Of a stretch of 26,665 bases of DNA, positions 7,884 through 16,291 are shown piece by piece. A model generated the notes under the pieces. The model was not told the origin of the DNA. It searched no databases and saw nothing but the letters and a program-made list of their open reading frames with translations. Source of the DNA: Candidatus Yonathbacteria bacterium CG17_big_fil_post_rev_8_21_14_2_50_43_9. Lineage in GTDB: Bacteria > Patescibacteriota > Minisyncoccia > Phycocordibacterales > UBA1550. The number at the start of each line of letters is the position of its first letter. The first letter of the stretch is position 1. The DNA is taken from NCBI GenBank assembly GCA_002771015.1, contig PCUO01000018.1, positions 1 through 26,665 of the forward strand. Reading direction: 5' to 3'. The translations under genes were made by a program, and so were the position numbers.

Positions 7884-9977
7884 ATGAATACTAGCATCTT
7901 CAAAATAAAAGTGCCGTTTCCTCCGAATGGAGACCAACCAAAGGCAATCAAGAAGCTTTTGGTTGGGCTTAAAAAAGGGATGCGCGCACAGACCTTGCTT
8001 GGTGTCACGGGATCAGGTAAAACATTTACGATGGCAAATGTCATTGCGTCTGTTGGCAAGCCTACGCTCGTCATCGCCCACAACAAAACTCTTGCCGCGC
8101 AGCTAGCACAGGAATACAAAGAATTTTTTCCAGAAAACGCGGTGCACTATTTCGTATCGTACTACGACTACTATCAGCCAGAGGCGTATATGCCGACCAC
8201 TGATACGTATATAGAAAAGGACGCGCAGATTAACGAAGAGATTGACCGCCTCCGCCACGCATCCACGCAGGCGCTACTCACACGTAAGGATGTGATTATT
8301 GTGGCATCGGTCTCGTGCATTTATGGTTTGGGTTCACCAGCAGAATATGAAAAAGAAAATATGAGGCTTTCGTCAGGTCAAAAAATTGACCGCAAGGAGC
8401 TTTTGCAAAAACTTATCAATATTCATTTTACACGTACAAACGCCGACCTTACCCCCGGAACATTTCGATCCATAGGTTCGCTAATAGAAATAATGCCAGT
8501 ATCGGAAAAAATAGTGTGGAGTATTACAATGGACACAAGGGGGATTGAGTCAATCAACAAGGTTGATCCAGTATCACAAAAAATCGTAGACACTCCAGAA
8601 TCAATTTTTATTTTCCCAGCAAAGCATTTCATCACCAATGAAGCTGAAAAAACCCGCGCAATAAAAGTTATTAAAAAGGAGCTGGACACTCAACTAAAGA
8701 AATTTGAGAAAGAAGGTAAACTACTTGAGGCAGAACGCTTGAAGCGTCGCACCACTTACGACCTAGCTATGATTCGCGAAGTTGGCTACTGTAACGGTAT
8801 TGAAAACTATTCACGCCATATGTCTGGGCGTAGCGCAGGTTCCGCTCCTGATACACTACTCTCATATTTTCCACGTACCAAAGACGGAAAGCCTGACTTC
8901 CTCACTATAATAGACGAATCGCACGTAACCATTCCTCAGATAGGCGGAATGTACGCAGGCGACCAATCGCGCAAAAAAACTCTTGTGGAATTTGGCTTTC
9001 GCTTGCCGTCTGCCATGGACAACCGCCCTCTTCGTTCTGAGGAATTTCATGAGTGCGTTGGGCAAATGATTTTTACATCCGCAACACCATCTGTATATGA
9101 AAAAGAGAATAGCGAACAGGTTGTGGAGCAAGTAATTCGTCCAACAGGGCTAATTGACCCTGAAATTTCTATTCGTCCTATTCTCGCGCGTCCCAATTTT
9201 CCCACATGCACAAGTTTTAGGAAAAGCAAAGACACGAGAGGAGAGCTTGAAGACCGTTCAAAGGACGCATACCCAGGGCAAATTCAGGACCTTATCGCAG
9301 AAACAAAAACCGCTGTATCAAAAGGAGGGCGTGTCATTGCCACCACCCTTACAAAAAAAATGGCAGAGGACCTTTCAGAATATTTAAAAGGGGAGGGAAT
9401 CAAGGCAGAATATGTTCACAGTGAAATCAAGACGCTAGAACGTATCCAAATCCTAACTGCTTTTCGCAAGGGTACTTTTGACTGCCTCGTTGGAGTAAAC
9501 CTCCTCCGCGAGGGACTAGACCTGCCAGAAGTAACACTCATTGGCATCCTTGACGCAGACAAAGAGGGTTTTCTTCGTTCAGAAACCTCGCTTATTCAGA
9601 TTATTGGTCGAGCAGCGCGAAACGTAGAAGGGCGTGTGATCTTGTATGCTGAAAAAATCACTGGGTCAATTGAACGCGCAGTTTCAGAAACAAATCGCCG
9701 TCGTGCCATTCAGGTTGCTTACAATAATGAACACGGTATCACACCAAAAACAATTATTAAGCAGATAAAAGACATCACCGAGCATCTGGAAACTGACCAT
9801 ATGAAAGCCGTACGATTGAACCTAGATATAGACGCGCAAGTTTTTATAAAGGACCCGCAAAAACTTTTGAAGCTGAAAGAAAAAAAAATGTCCAAAGCGG
9901 TGGAAGAGTTGGATTTTGAAACAGCAGCGATTCTTCGTGATGAAATCACAATGCTTAGAGAACAACTTTTAAAATGA
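7884..9977 (+). CDS. uvrB: Excinuclease ABC subunit B
   Basis: The 697-residue damage-verifying helicase-like subunit of nucleotide excision repair; it loads from UvrA onto DNA and recruits UvrC. It begins with the UvrB-typical PFPPNGDQPKAI, then Walker A GVTGSGKT (40-47), the DNA-clamping beta-hairpin region YYDYYQPEAYMPTTDTYIEK, VASVSCIYGLG, the helicase motif IIDESHVT, TATTLTKKMAEDL, and IQIIGRAARN (motif VI). The C-terminal UVR domain that contacts UvrC is present (EELDFETAAILRDEI). It is 20-30 residues longer than usual owing to an insertion after SIRPILARPNFP, before the GQIQDLI strand. It heads a uvrB-uvrA-uvrC series, and its promoter region has a possible TAATAA -10. A strong terminator follows, so it is transcribed alone. 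Confidence 0.97.
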   Translation: MNTSIFKIKVPFPPNGDQPKAIKKLLVGLKKGMRAQTLLGVTGSGKTFTMANVIASVGKPTLVIAHNKTLAAQLAQEYKEFFPENAVHYFVSYYDYYQPEAYMPTTDTYIEKDAQINEEIDRLRHASTQALLTRKDVIIVASVSCIYGLGSPAEYEKENMRLSSGQKIDRKELLQKLINIHFTRTNADLTPGTFRSIGSLIEIMPVSEKIVWSITMDTRGIESINKVDPVSQKIVDTPESIFIFPAKHFITNEAEKTRAIKVIKKELDTQLKKFEKEGKLLEAERLKRRTTYDLAMIREVGYCNGIENYSRHMSGRSAGSAPDTLLSYFPRTKDGKPDFLTIIDESHVTIPQIGGMYAGDQSRKKTLVEFGFRLPSAMDNRPLRSEEFHECVGQMIFTSATPSVYEKENSEQVVEQVIRPTGLIDPEISIRPILARPNFPTCTSFRKSKDTRGELEDRSKDAYPGQIQDLIAETKTAVSKGGRVIATTLTKKMAEDLSEYLKGEGIKAEYVHSEIKTLERIQILTAFRKGTFDCLVGVNLLREGLDLPEVTLIGILDADKEGFLRSETSLIQIIGRAARNVEGRVILYAEKITGSIERAVSETNRRRAIQVAYNNEHGITPKTIIKQIKDITEHLETDHMKAVRLNLDIDAQVFIKDPQKLLKLKEKKMSKAVEELDFETAAILRDEITMLREQLLK

Positions 9978-10011
9978 AAAAACAGTAACGATTTAAATCG
10001 TTACTGTTTTT
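9978..10011. terminator. Perfect 34-bp palindromic terminator between uvrB and the converging orphan gene
   Basis: AAAAACAGTAACGATTT followed directly by its reverse complement, ending in TTTTT. The A and T runs at the two ends let it work in both directions, for uvrB and for the minus-strand gene ending at 10044. Confidence 0.9.
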
Positions 10012-10043
10012 GAAAGACCCTATCTATTTGATTTCATAAACGA

Positions 10044-10301
10044 TTATAGCCGAAAAATGCTAAATGCTCCGGTTCTTTGTCCATCAAACCTAAGAGATAT
10101 TTTGTTAGGAAACTTAGCGTCTACCCCAACGCTTATCATTGGAGTATTTCCTCTGTACTTGCTTTCATCTGCCAAAAAAGTTGATGTGTTTGGAAGTAAA
10201 ATCATGGTGGTCGTTTTTACGTTATATTCGTAAAAACCAACTCTCCCAAATCTATCAACATAGTGAGCATACATTGGCAACAAAAGAACTACTACAAACA
10301 C
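10044..10301 (-). CDS. Small protein with N-terminal hydrophobic segment, unknown function; start uncertain
   Basis: An 85-residue frame from GTG 10301, not matched to a known family. It begins with a strongly hydrophobic run (FVVVLLLPMYA) that would be a signal peptide or anchor, followed by a polar domain rich in beta-type residues with VGFYEYNVKTTTMILLPN and MISVGVDAKFPNKISLRF. The frame stays open upstream for about 17 more codons and encodes a basic KIKKYL just before the hydrophobic run, as expected for a signal peptide, but it contains no ATG. The only nearby ATG (about 10354) is in another frame and stops after four codons. So the real start is either a rare codon, the GTG, or was lost by a frameshift. 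It ends close to the bidirectional terminator shared with uvrB. Confidence 0.5.
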   Translation of the reverse strand: MFVVVLLLPMYAHYVDRFGRVGFYEYNVKTTTMILLPNTSTFLADESKYRGNTPMISVGVDAKFPNKISLRFDGQRTGAFSIFRL

Positions 10302-10394
10302 AAGATACTTTTTTATCTTGAGACCCCATATTTGTATTTTAAGAAGATTTCATTGCTAAATAGGATACTATCACAAATGACCATGTTCAATAAC

Positions 10395-10405
10395 GGCAAA
10401 TTGCC
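10395..10405. promoter_or_regulatory. Inverted repeat GGCAA-A-TTGCC over the uvrA -35
   Basis: A perfect 5-bp dyad with one central base overlaps the -35 hexamer TTGCCA (10401-10406). Its position is right for an operator. It does not match the LexA boxes I know. Confidence 0.35.
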
Positions 10406-10429
10406 ATAATTAAAAAAATCTGGTATACT
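10401..10429 (+). promoter_or_regulatory. uvrA promoter
   Basis: TTGCCA (10401-10406), a 17-nt spacer and an extended -10 TGG-TATACT (hexamer 10424-10429). The predicted start point lies near 10436, giving a leader of about 9 nt with no SD. Confidence 0.7.
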
Positions 10430-10444
10430 ACAATACCAAACAAA

Positions 10445-13009
10445 ATGACTGAAAATAAAAAAAGTAAGCATCTCGACAAAATAACAGTCCGTGGCGCACG
10501 CACGCATAATCTGAAAAATATTAACGTGGAGATGCCACGCAATAAAATGATAGTTTTTACTGGGCTCTCGGGCTCGGGGAAATCTTCGCTGGCGTTTGAT
10601 ACTATTTTTGCTGAAGGTCAGCGTCGTTATGTTGAGTCTCTTTCGGCATACGCAAGACAATTTTTAAACCAGATGCAGAAACCCGACGTGGATGAAATCA
10701 CTGGTCTATCACCGTCTATTTCCATAGACCAAAAATCTCACTCTTCAAACCCACGTTCCACTGTGGCAACCATCACCGAAGTCTATGATTATCTTCGCGT
10801 ACTTTACGCGCGCATTGGCAAACCTCATTGCCTTGTATGTGGTGAAGAAATCAAGCGCCTCGGCAATGAAGAAATTATAAACTTCATTATGGAGGATGTA
10901 AAAGGGGTGATTGGTAAAAAGGCAAATTCTGTTCGCATCTTTGCTCCACTCGTGCGAGGGCGTAAAGGTGAATACTACCAACTCCTTTACGACCTACTCG
11001 GAAAAGGGTATTTAATGGTGCGCGTGGATGGGGTGATGCATAATTTACGTGAGAAAATTGAACTCTCAAAAACAAAGAAACACGAGATTGATGTACTCGT
11101 GGATGAAATTTTACTCGCTGACTTTAAGGGTAAAGAAAAAGGGAGAGAGCGTCTCGGCGAAGCAGTCGAAAAAGCGATTGATGAGTCGGAAAGTTTGGTT
11201 CGTATTGTGCTATCAAATGCAAAAGGGGATATTAAGGACTTTATAATGTCTAACCGCTTTGCATGCCCAAATGACGGCTTTTCGTATCCTGAAATTGAAC
11301 CGCGACTTTTTTCATTCAACTCACCATACGGCGCATGCTCTCTTTGTAACGGGCTTGGTACAAAGCATTTTTTTGGGAACGAAAAATGTCCAGACTGCGA
11401 TGGCGCGCGTTTGCGCAAAGAAGCATTAAATGTTTTTGTGAGTGGGAAAAACATCGTTGAACTTGTAAATATGTCTATTCAAGAAGCGTCAGATTTTTTT
11501 GCTACATTAAAAATCTCCGCGCGAGATCGCGACATTTCTGTTCCAGTGGTAAAGGAAATTCAAAATCGCCTTTCTTTTATGTTGGAAGTGGGTTTGAGTT
11601 ATATCACACTTAGCCGTCGTGCTGGGACGCTCTCTGGAGGAGAGGGTCAGCGTATTCGCTTGGCTTCACAGCTCGGCTCACGTCTTGTCGGAGCTCTCTA
11701 TGTTTTGGATGAGCCAACAATAGGGCTCCATCAGCGTGACAACGACCGCCTTATCAAAACTCTCAAGGAGCTTCGCGATGCAGGCAACACAATCATTGTT
11801 GTTGAACACGACGAGGATACTATTTTCGCTGCTGACTATATGGTGGACATTGGCCCTGGCGCTGGTGTGCATGGCGGAGAAATAGTGGTTTCAGGCGACT
11901 TGGACGAACTCATAACTAACACTAAAAAATACAAATCGCTCACGCTTGATTATTTGCGTGGAGATATTTCTGTACCAATTCCAAAAAGGCGCGATACTGA
12001 CAAAGGGTATCTTCGCATTCGCGAAGGGAGTATTTTTAATATCAAACGAATGAACGCCGATATTCCACTTGGAAAGCTCGTTGCAATAACAGGTGTTTCT
12101 GGGTCTGGAAAGTCAACTTTTATGTATGAATTAATACATAAAAACCTGCAGGCGCGACTAGAGTTTAAGTATCGCACAAATGATATTTTCAACTGTGAAA
12201 GTTTTACTGGTACGGAGTATCTTTCTCGCACAGTTCTCATAGATCAGTCAGCCATTGGTCGCACTCCACGTTCTAATCCTGCAACATATACAGGGGCATT
12301 TACATTTATTCGCGATATTTTTTCTGAAACAGCCGAGTCGCGCTTGCGTGGGTGGGGGCCTGGCCGTTTTTCATTTAATGTAAAAGGCGGGAGATGCGAA
12401 ACATGCCAAGGAAATGGGACTATTGCTGTGGAGATGCATTTTTTGCCTACAGTATACGTGACCTGTGACGTATGCCGTGGCAAACGTTTTGAAAAAGATA
12501 CGCTTGAAATTAAATATAAAAAGAAAAATATTTACGAGGTGCTTGAAATGAACGTGGAACAAGCATTGGATTTTTTTATAGACATTCCAGCAATTTATGA
12601 CCGGCTAAATACGCTTAATAGTGTTGGGCTTGGATACTTAAAACTTGGACAATCCGCGACGACGCTTTCTGGAGGGGAGGCACAGCGTGTTAAAATCTCT
12701 TCTGAACTCTATCGTCCGCATGTAGAAAAAACTATTTATCTACTTGATGAGCCGACAGTTGGTTTACATTATGAGGATGTTCGAAAACTAATTGAGATTC
12801 TACAAAAACTTGTTGATAAAGGAAATAGTGTAATCCTTATTGAACATAATATGGATGTTATTAAAAGCGCAGATTATGTGATAGACATTGGACCTGAAGG
12901 TGGCGAAGGCGGCGGACAAATTGTTTCGCGCGGGACCCCTGAGCAAATCGCCACTAGCCCACTTTCTCATACAGGAAAGTACCTGAAAAAAGTATTAAAA
13001 AGAAAATGA
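10445..13009 (+). CDS. uvrA: Excinuclease ABC subunit A (short form)
   Basis: An 854-residue damage-sensing ATPase with two ABC modules. First module: Walker A GLSGSGKS (40-47), zinc-type CLVCG, signature [16 protein letters not shown] and Walker [16 protein letters not shown]. Second module: Walker [21 protein letters not shown] with CDVCRGKRF (zinc finger), [15 protein letters not shown], and [11 protein letters not shown]. UvrA is normally about 940 residues. The difference comes mainly from the interval between CSLCNGLGT and CPDCDGARL, which is only about 10 residues here, so a segment of roughly 80-90 residues in the first signature region is missing. All nucleotide-binding motifs are intact, so the protein should be active. 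The interacting uvrB and uvrC flank it. Confidence 0.97.
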   Translation: MTENKKSKHLDKITVRGARTHNLKNINVEMPRNKMIVFTGLSGSGKSSLAFDTIFAEGQRRYVESLSAYARQFLNQMQKPDVDEITGLSPSISIDQKSHSSNPRSTVATITEVYDYLRVLYARIGKPHCLVCGEEIKRLGNEEIINFIMEDVKGVIGKKANSVRIFAPLVRGRKGEYYQLLYDLLGKGYLMVRVDGVMHNLREKIELSKTKKHEIDVLVDEILLADFKGKEKGRERLGEAVEKAIDESESLVRIVLSNAKGDIKDFIMSNRFACPNDGFSYPEIEPRLFSFNSPYGACSLCNGLGTKHFFGNEKCPDCDGARLRKEALNVFVSGKNIVELVNMSIQEASDFFATLKISARDRDISVPVVKEIQNRLSFMLEVGLSYITLSRRAGTLSGGEGQRIRLASQLGSRLVGALYVLDEPTIGLHQRDNDRLIKTLKELRDAGNTIIVVEHDEDTIFAADYMVDIGPGAGVHGGEIVVSGDLDELITNTKKYKSLTLDYLRGDISVPIPKRRDTDKGYLRIREGSIFNIKRMNADIPLGKLVAITGVSGSGKSTFMYELIHKNLQARLEFKYRTNDIFNCESFTGTEYLSRTVLIDQSAIGRTPRSNPATYTGAFTFIRDIFSETAESRLRGWGPGRFSFNVKGGRCETCQGNGTIAVEMHFLPTVYVTCDVCRGKRFEKDTLEIKYKKKNIYEVLEMNVEQALDFFIDIPAIYDRLNTLNSVGLGYLKLGQSATTLSGGEAQRVKISSELYRPHVEKTIYLLDEPTVGLHYEDVRKLIEILQKLVDKGNSVILIEHNMDVIKSADYVIDIGPEGGEGGGQIVSRGTPEQIATSPLSHTGKYLKKVLKRK

Positions 13010-13035
13010 GTACTCAGCGTTTGCTGAATACTCAT
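13006..13035. terminator. Hairpin at the end of uvrA
   Basis: ATGAGTA-C-TCAGC pairs with GCTGA-A-TACTCAT around a GTTT loop; the stem includes the uvrA stop codon. There is no long T-run, so it is a weak intrinsic terminator or an mRNA-stabilising hairpin between two converging genes. Confidence 0.55.
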
Positions 13036-13050
13036 ATATTTCACGGTTGG

Positions 13051-13575
13051 TTAATTTATCTCGTTAAACCAACGCCTAAATGTTTTATCAATCAAGATGT
13101 CATTAAAGAGCCCTTTGTTCCCTCTGTAATAAACGTGCGTATTTTTTGTAATGAGCATAACAAGGGAGGCGATGTCGTTCTCTGAAAGAGAGAATAATGA
13201 ATCCTCTGGTTCCTTATCAAGCACTTGATTACGAACATATTCAAAAACTTTTGGGTATGCGACGCGCGCTATGTCTGGATCATCATAAGTGCTAATGTTG
13301 TTTCGCCAATACACAACAAGTCCCTCTATACGTTCTTCTCCAACATATCGCAAGTCCTTGATATCGATATAGGCGATAAAGCGGCTTTTTTTTTCAGGTA
13401 GAGCAACGGCGTACCGTGTCAATTTCTCGGCGCATACTACCAAAAGCTTGCCAATACATCGAAGATGCAATACACGGAAGTGTCGCGTTAAAGCGCAGGT
13501 GACTAATTTGTGTACTTCCGGAAACAGCACCGAGAATGGCAAATGCTGACTAACTACTGTTTCACGAGACGACAT
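13051..13575 (-). CDS. Hypothetical protein, 174 aa
   Basis: I do not recognise the family. It is a soluble, mixed alpha/beta-looking protein without signal peptide or membrane segment. The N-terminal third has RVLHLRCIGKLLVVCAEKLTRYAVALPEKK, the middle RFIAYIDIKDLRYVGEERIEGLVVYWRNN, and the C-terminal part is acidic then helical, ending in DKTFRRWFNEIN. A strong SD (AGGGGGAAG) sits 5-6 nt before the ATG, and the leader shares a GTCATTA...AAATA...GGGGG arrangement with the dihydrofolate-reductase-like gene at 6051-6308. It is divergent from uvrC and convergent with uvrA, so it forms its own transcription unit. Coding status is well supported by length and SD; function is unknown. Confidence 0.72.
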   Translation of the reverse strand: MSSRETVVSQHLPFSVLFPEVHKLVTCALTRHFRVLHLRCIGKLLVVCAEKLTRYAVALPEKKSRFIAYIDIKDLRYVGEERIEGLVVYWRNNISTYDDPDIARVAYPKVFEYVRNQVLDKEPEDSLFSLSENDIASLVMLITKNTHVYYRGNKGLFNDILIDKTFRRWFNEIN

Positions 13576-13588
13576 AGCTTCCCCCTAT

Positions 13589-13617
13589 TTGTTTGTTTAA
13601 TGACGTGTTTCTATAAT
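13589..13617 (+). promoter_or_regulatory. Candidate uvrC promoter
   Basis: TTGTTT (13589-13594), a 17-nt spacer and TATAAT (13612-13617), giving a leader of about 25 nt. A second TATACT at 13623-13628 is an alternative -10. The region is shared with the divergent 174-aa gene. Confidence 0.55.
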
Positions 13618-13648
13618 TACTATATACTCTCATTTAAGAAACTGCAAC

Positions 13649-14902
13649 ATGCAAAAATTGACCACGAAATTTCCTGATAGACCTGGCGTATACATCTTTC
13701 GCGGACATGTCCGCACGATTTTATATGTTGGGAAAGCAACTTCCTTGCGCGCGCGGATTGCAAATTATTTTCGCAGTGATCTTATTGCGACTCGTGGGCC
13801 TATTATCGTTGGAATGGTTGAACAGGCAAAATCGGTCGATTTTATAGAAACCGATTCTGTGTTGGAAGCGCTAATTCTAGAGGCGCACCTTATCAAAAAA
13901 CATCAACCACCTTTTAACACAAAAGAGAAGGACAATAAAAGTTTTAATTATGTAGTTATCACAAAAGAAAATTTTCCACGTGTCCTTGTGGTACGTGGTC
14001 GTGAACTCGAGTCCTTACTATCAACTACATACCATCCACTACAAACTACTTTTGGTCCTTTCCCTCAAGGAAGTGTTTTGCGCGAGGCGCTCGCTATAGT
14101 TCGCAAAATTTTCCCATTTCGTGACAAATGCAAACCAAATTCTGGTAAGCTTTGCTTTAACGCGCAAATCGGCCTTTGCCCAGGCATGTGCGAGGGATTA
14201 ATTTCAGAAGCAGAATACGCAAAAACACTTCGTCGCATAAAAATGTTTTTTGAAGGGAAGAAGAAAACTCTAGTGCGCGGACTTGAACGCGAGATGAAAA
14301 TTTCTGCAAAAAATCTTAAATTCGAGAAAGCTGGACGAATCAAAAGAATGATCTTCGCGCTTAAGCACATTAAGGACGTTGCTCTAATAAAAGATGATTA
14401 CAAAAAAAGGACGGAGCTATTCTCGGAAAATTATCGAATTGAGGCTTATGATGTTGCGCATATATCTGGAACGAATGTTGTAGGCGTGATGGTTGTTGTC
14501 GAAGACAACAAACCAAAAAAGTGCGATTATCGGAAATTTAAAATCAAAACAAGCACCAACGACGACAACGCATCACTTCGTGAAATGCTTGAGCGTCGGT
14601 TTAACCACACCGAGTGGTCAATGCCAAAATTAATTGTCGTGGATGGTGGAAAAGCGCAAGTAAACACAGCGGAAAAAGCACTCAAAGAGTGGGGGTTTCA
14701 AATCCCTGTCGTAGGTGTAGTAAAAGACGAACGTCACAAACCTAAAGATATTCTCATTGGCACAGCCACTAAGTCCAGGACTTCCTTGCTAGGAAGTCCT
14801 GGACTTAGTGGCGCCTACGAGCACATGATTCTCCTCGCTAACAGCGAAGCCCACCGTTTTGCGATTGGCTTCCACCGCGCATTGCGGGACAAACTAAAAT
14901 AA
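13649..14902 (+). CDS. uvrC: UvrC-type excinuclease subunit, lacking the C-terminal HhH domain
   Basis: A 417-residue dual-incision nuclease of nucleotide excision repair; normal UvrC is about 600. The N-terminal GIY-YIG domain is intact (PGVYIFRGH...LYVGKATSLRARI), making the 3' incision. The central UVR region (RGLEREMKISAKNLKFEKAGRIKRM) binds UvrB. The RNase-H-like domain for the 5' incision keeps its probable catalytic residues: D268 in YDVAHISGTNVVG, D332 in VVDGGKAQ and H402 in SEAHRFAIGFHR. The sequence ends right after that domain, so the tandem helix-hairpin-helix DNA-binding region is absent. Residues 373-388 are encoded by a perfect 48-bp palindrome that looks inserted. The 3' end overlaps the converging YqeY gene by 9 bp. 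Confidence 0.93.
   Translation: MQKLTTKFPDRPGVYIFRGHVRTILYVGKATSLRARIANYFRSDLIATRGPIIVGMVEQAKSVDFIETDSVLEALILEAHLIKKHQPPFNTKEKDNKSFNYVVITKENFPRVLVVRGRELESLLSTTYHPLQTTFGPFPQGSVLREALAIVRKIFPFRDKCKPNSGKLCFNAQIGLCPGMCEGLISEAEYAKTLRRIKMFFEGKKKTLVRGLEREMKISAKNLKFEKAGRIKRMIFALKHIKDVALIKDDYKKRTELFSENYRIEAYDVAHISGTNVVGVMVVVEDNKPKKCDYRKFKIKTSTNDDNASLREMLERRFNHTEWSMPKLIVVDGGKAQVNTAEKALKEWGFQIPVVGVVKDERHKPKDILIGTATKSRTSLLGSPGLSGAYEHMILLANSEAHRFAIGFHRALRDKLK
14765..14812. repeat. 48-bp perfect in-frame palindrome inside uvrC
   Basis: Two 21-bp arms, beginning GCCACTAAGTCC and ending GGACTTAGTGGC, are exact reverse complements around TTGCTA. Each arm itself contains a smaller dyad (AAGTCC-A-GGACTT and AAGTCC-T-GGACTT). 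The element begins and ends on codon boundaries and adds 16 codons (ATKSRTSLLGSPGLSG) to a variable loop of UvrC before the conserved ILLANSEAHRF. Confidence 0.9.
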
Positions 14903-15346
14903 TTCATCCACCACCGCCTTTACATCTCCTCCGTCTGCCTTTCCTGCAAGCTCCTTCATAATTGCGCCCGTTAGCTGACCTGCTTTTGATTTGTCTGTAA
15001 CACCGAGCGCTTCTTTTTTCGCAATAGCGATTTTTTTAATGTCCTCGCGAGACATTAGGGTAGGGAGGTACTTTTCTAGAATCTCCAGCTCTGCTTTTTC
15101 GCTATCAGCAAGCTCGTGGCGACCGCCGTTGATAAATTGTTCAATGGAATCCTTGCGCTGATTTGAGAGACGTTTGATGACTTTTAAAACGCCAGCATCA
15201 TCTAATGTATCTTGTGGGGTCTTGCCTGTTGCGACAAGTTCGTTTGTAAATGTTGAAATCATGTTACGCACAACAGAGAGACGCACAGCGTCCTTAGCTT
15301 TCATCGCTTCTTTTACTTCACCCTTGATTTGTTCGTGTAGAGACAT
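14894..15346 (-). CDS. GatB/YqeY domain protein
   Basis: A 150-residue soluble helical protein of the YqeY family, which shares its fold with the tail domain of GatB and is thought to bind tRNA or aid amidotransferase-like functions. Typical sequence: MSLHEQIKGEVKEAMKAKD, VRNMISTF, LEILEKYLPTLMSREDI and the C-terminal GQLTGAIMKELAGKADGGDV. Length matches the family (about 148). Its stop lies within the last codons of uvrC on the other strand, a 9-bp convergent overlap. It diverges from the GGDEF gene; a TATACT on the minus strand about 30 nt upstream may be its -10. No SD is present. Confidence 0.9.
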   Translation of the reverse strand: MSLHEQIKGEVKEAMKAKDAVRLSVVRNMISTFTNELVATGKTPQDTLDDAGVLKVIKRLSNQRKDSIEQFINGGRHELADSEKAELEILEKYLPTLMSREDIKKIAIAKKEALGVTDKSKAGQLTGAIMKELAGKADGGDVKAVVDELF

Positions 15347-15406
15347 TTTTAAAAAAATTACTGTTTAATCTTTACAGTATACGGCTTTTTTATGGCTCTG
15401 CCACTA

Positions 15407-15435
15407 TTGACATACACCTGTAATTATACTATACT
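15407..15435 (+). promoter_or_regulatory. Near-consensus promoter of the GGDEF gene
   Basis: TTGACA (15407-15412), 17-nt spacer, TATACT (15430-15435); a second TATACT at 15425-15430 is less well spaced. The leader of about 55 nt begins with the AT-rich hairpin TAACAA-AAATA-TTGTTA followed by GTTTTTT, which resembles a weak attenuator. Confidence 0.75.
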
Positions 15436-15480
15436 TAACAAAAATATTGTTAGTTTTTTCTCAAAAAAACACATCATATA

Positions 15481-15490
15481 GAGGAGGAGA
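15481..15490 (+). promoter_or_regulatory. Strong SD of the GGDEF gene
   Basis: GAGGAGGAGA lies 6-7 nt before ATG 15497. This is the best ribosome binding site in the window and contrasts with the SD-less core genes. Confidence 0.75.
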
Positions 15491-15496
15491 CACAAA

Positions 15497-16216
15497 ATGT
15501 CTGACCAGTCTGAAAAGTATGCATGTTTGTCAAGCAAAATTGAAATAGAATTACTAAAAAAGGAAATACAGCAACTTCGTTTCATATACGAGGATGCTAT
15601 TGCATCCTTACGCTCTACGAGTCTTGAACTCGAGGAGGCAAGACGTAACGCAAGGATGCTCGAGCATGAGGTGGAAGAAACAAAGAAGCTCGCAGTTTAT
15701 GACATGCTCACAAACCTCTTCACGAGGTACGAGATGGAAGGGCAAATTAACCACCATTTGTCGCTTCTTTTACGAGCAGAACATATGATTGAAAAAGGGA
15801 AACTCACGCAAACCGAACCGGAGCATTTTTCAATTCTGTTTATAGACCTTGACGGCTTCAAGGCAATCAACGATACGCAGGGCCACCAGTATGGGGATCG
15901 CGCGCTAAGAACTTTCTCTTCCTTGCTCAAGCAATCTTTTCGCGAAGCTGACGTTATATCCCGATGGGGAGGTGATGAATTCGTTGTATTGCTTCCCGGC
16001 GTAAATCGTGAAAAGACTGTAAAGATTATCAGTGTGTTGCAGGATAATCTGACAAATGTGTCTATCCCCTGCGATGATGGCTCGTATATTCATTTGAGAG
16101 CCTCAATCGGGATTGCTTCTACCTCAGAAATAAGCACGCCACGAACACTCGAAGAAATGATCAAGCGCGCCGACAATGAAATGTACGAATCCAAAACTAA
16201 CAATCGTGGAAAATAG
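15497..16216 (+). CDS. GGDEF domain diguanylate cyclase
   Basis: A 239-residue protein predicted to make the second messenger cyclic di-GMP from two GTP. Residues about 10-70 form a heptad-rich coiled coil (IEIELLKKEIQQLRFIYED, then LELEEARRNARMLEHEVEE), which would dimerise the enzyme. The catalytic domain starts at YDMLTNLFTRYEM, continues with the metal/GTP motif LFIDLDGFKAINDTQGHQYGD, and has an intact active-site GGDEF at 158-162. The inhibitory I-site RxxD is present five residues before it (READ, 149-152), so product feedback is expected. There is no transmembrane segment or known sensor domain, so the cyclase is cytosolic and the input is unclear. It has its own promoter, SD and terminator. 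No EAL/HD-GYP or PilZ partner is in the window. Confidence 0.94.
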   Translation: MSDQSEKYACLSSKIEIELLKKEIQQLRFIYEDAIASLRSTSLELEEARRNARMLEHEVEETKKLAVYDMLTNLFTRYEMEGQINHHLSLLLRAEHMIEKGKLTQTEPEHFSILFIDLDGFKAINDTQGHQYGDRALRTFSSLLKQSFREADVISRWGGDEFVVLLPGVNREKTVKIISVLQDNLTNVSIPCDDGSYIHLRASIGIASTSEISTPRTLEEMIKRADNEMYESKTNNRGK

Positions 16217-16230
16217 CAGGATGTGTATTC

Positions 16231-16264
16231 AAATCCCATACGAATTTCGTATGGGATTTTTTTT
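16231..16264 (+). terminator. Terminator of the GGDEF gene
   Basis: AAATCCCATACGAA and TTCGTATGGGATTT pair around a single T, followed by a run of T to 16264. Confidence 0.9.
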
Positions 16265-16279
16265 ATGCATTATATGTAG

Positions 16280-16285
16280 TAGAAT
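16280..16285 (+). promoter_or_regulatory. -10-like TAGAAT before the small membrane protein
   Basis: TAGAAT ends 6 nt before ATG 16292, fitting a leaderless start. Confidence 0.4.
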
Positions 16286-16291
16286 GTTAAA

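Noticed and set aside
7727-8119. 130-codon minus-strand frame over the uvrB start
   Set aside because: It is antisense to the conserved UvrB N terminus and has no homology-like features; it follows from codon bias of uvrB.
10395-10405. LexA box before uvrA
   Set aside because: The GGCAA-A-TTGCC dyad does not fit CGAACN4GTTCG, CTGTN8ACAG or other LexA consensus forms I know; listed only as an unknown operator candidate.
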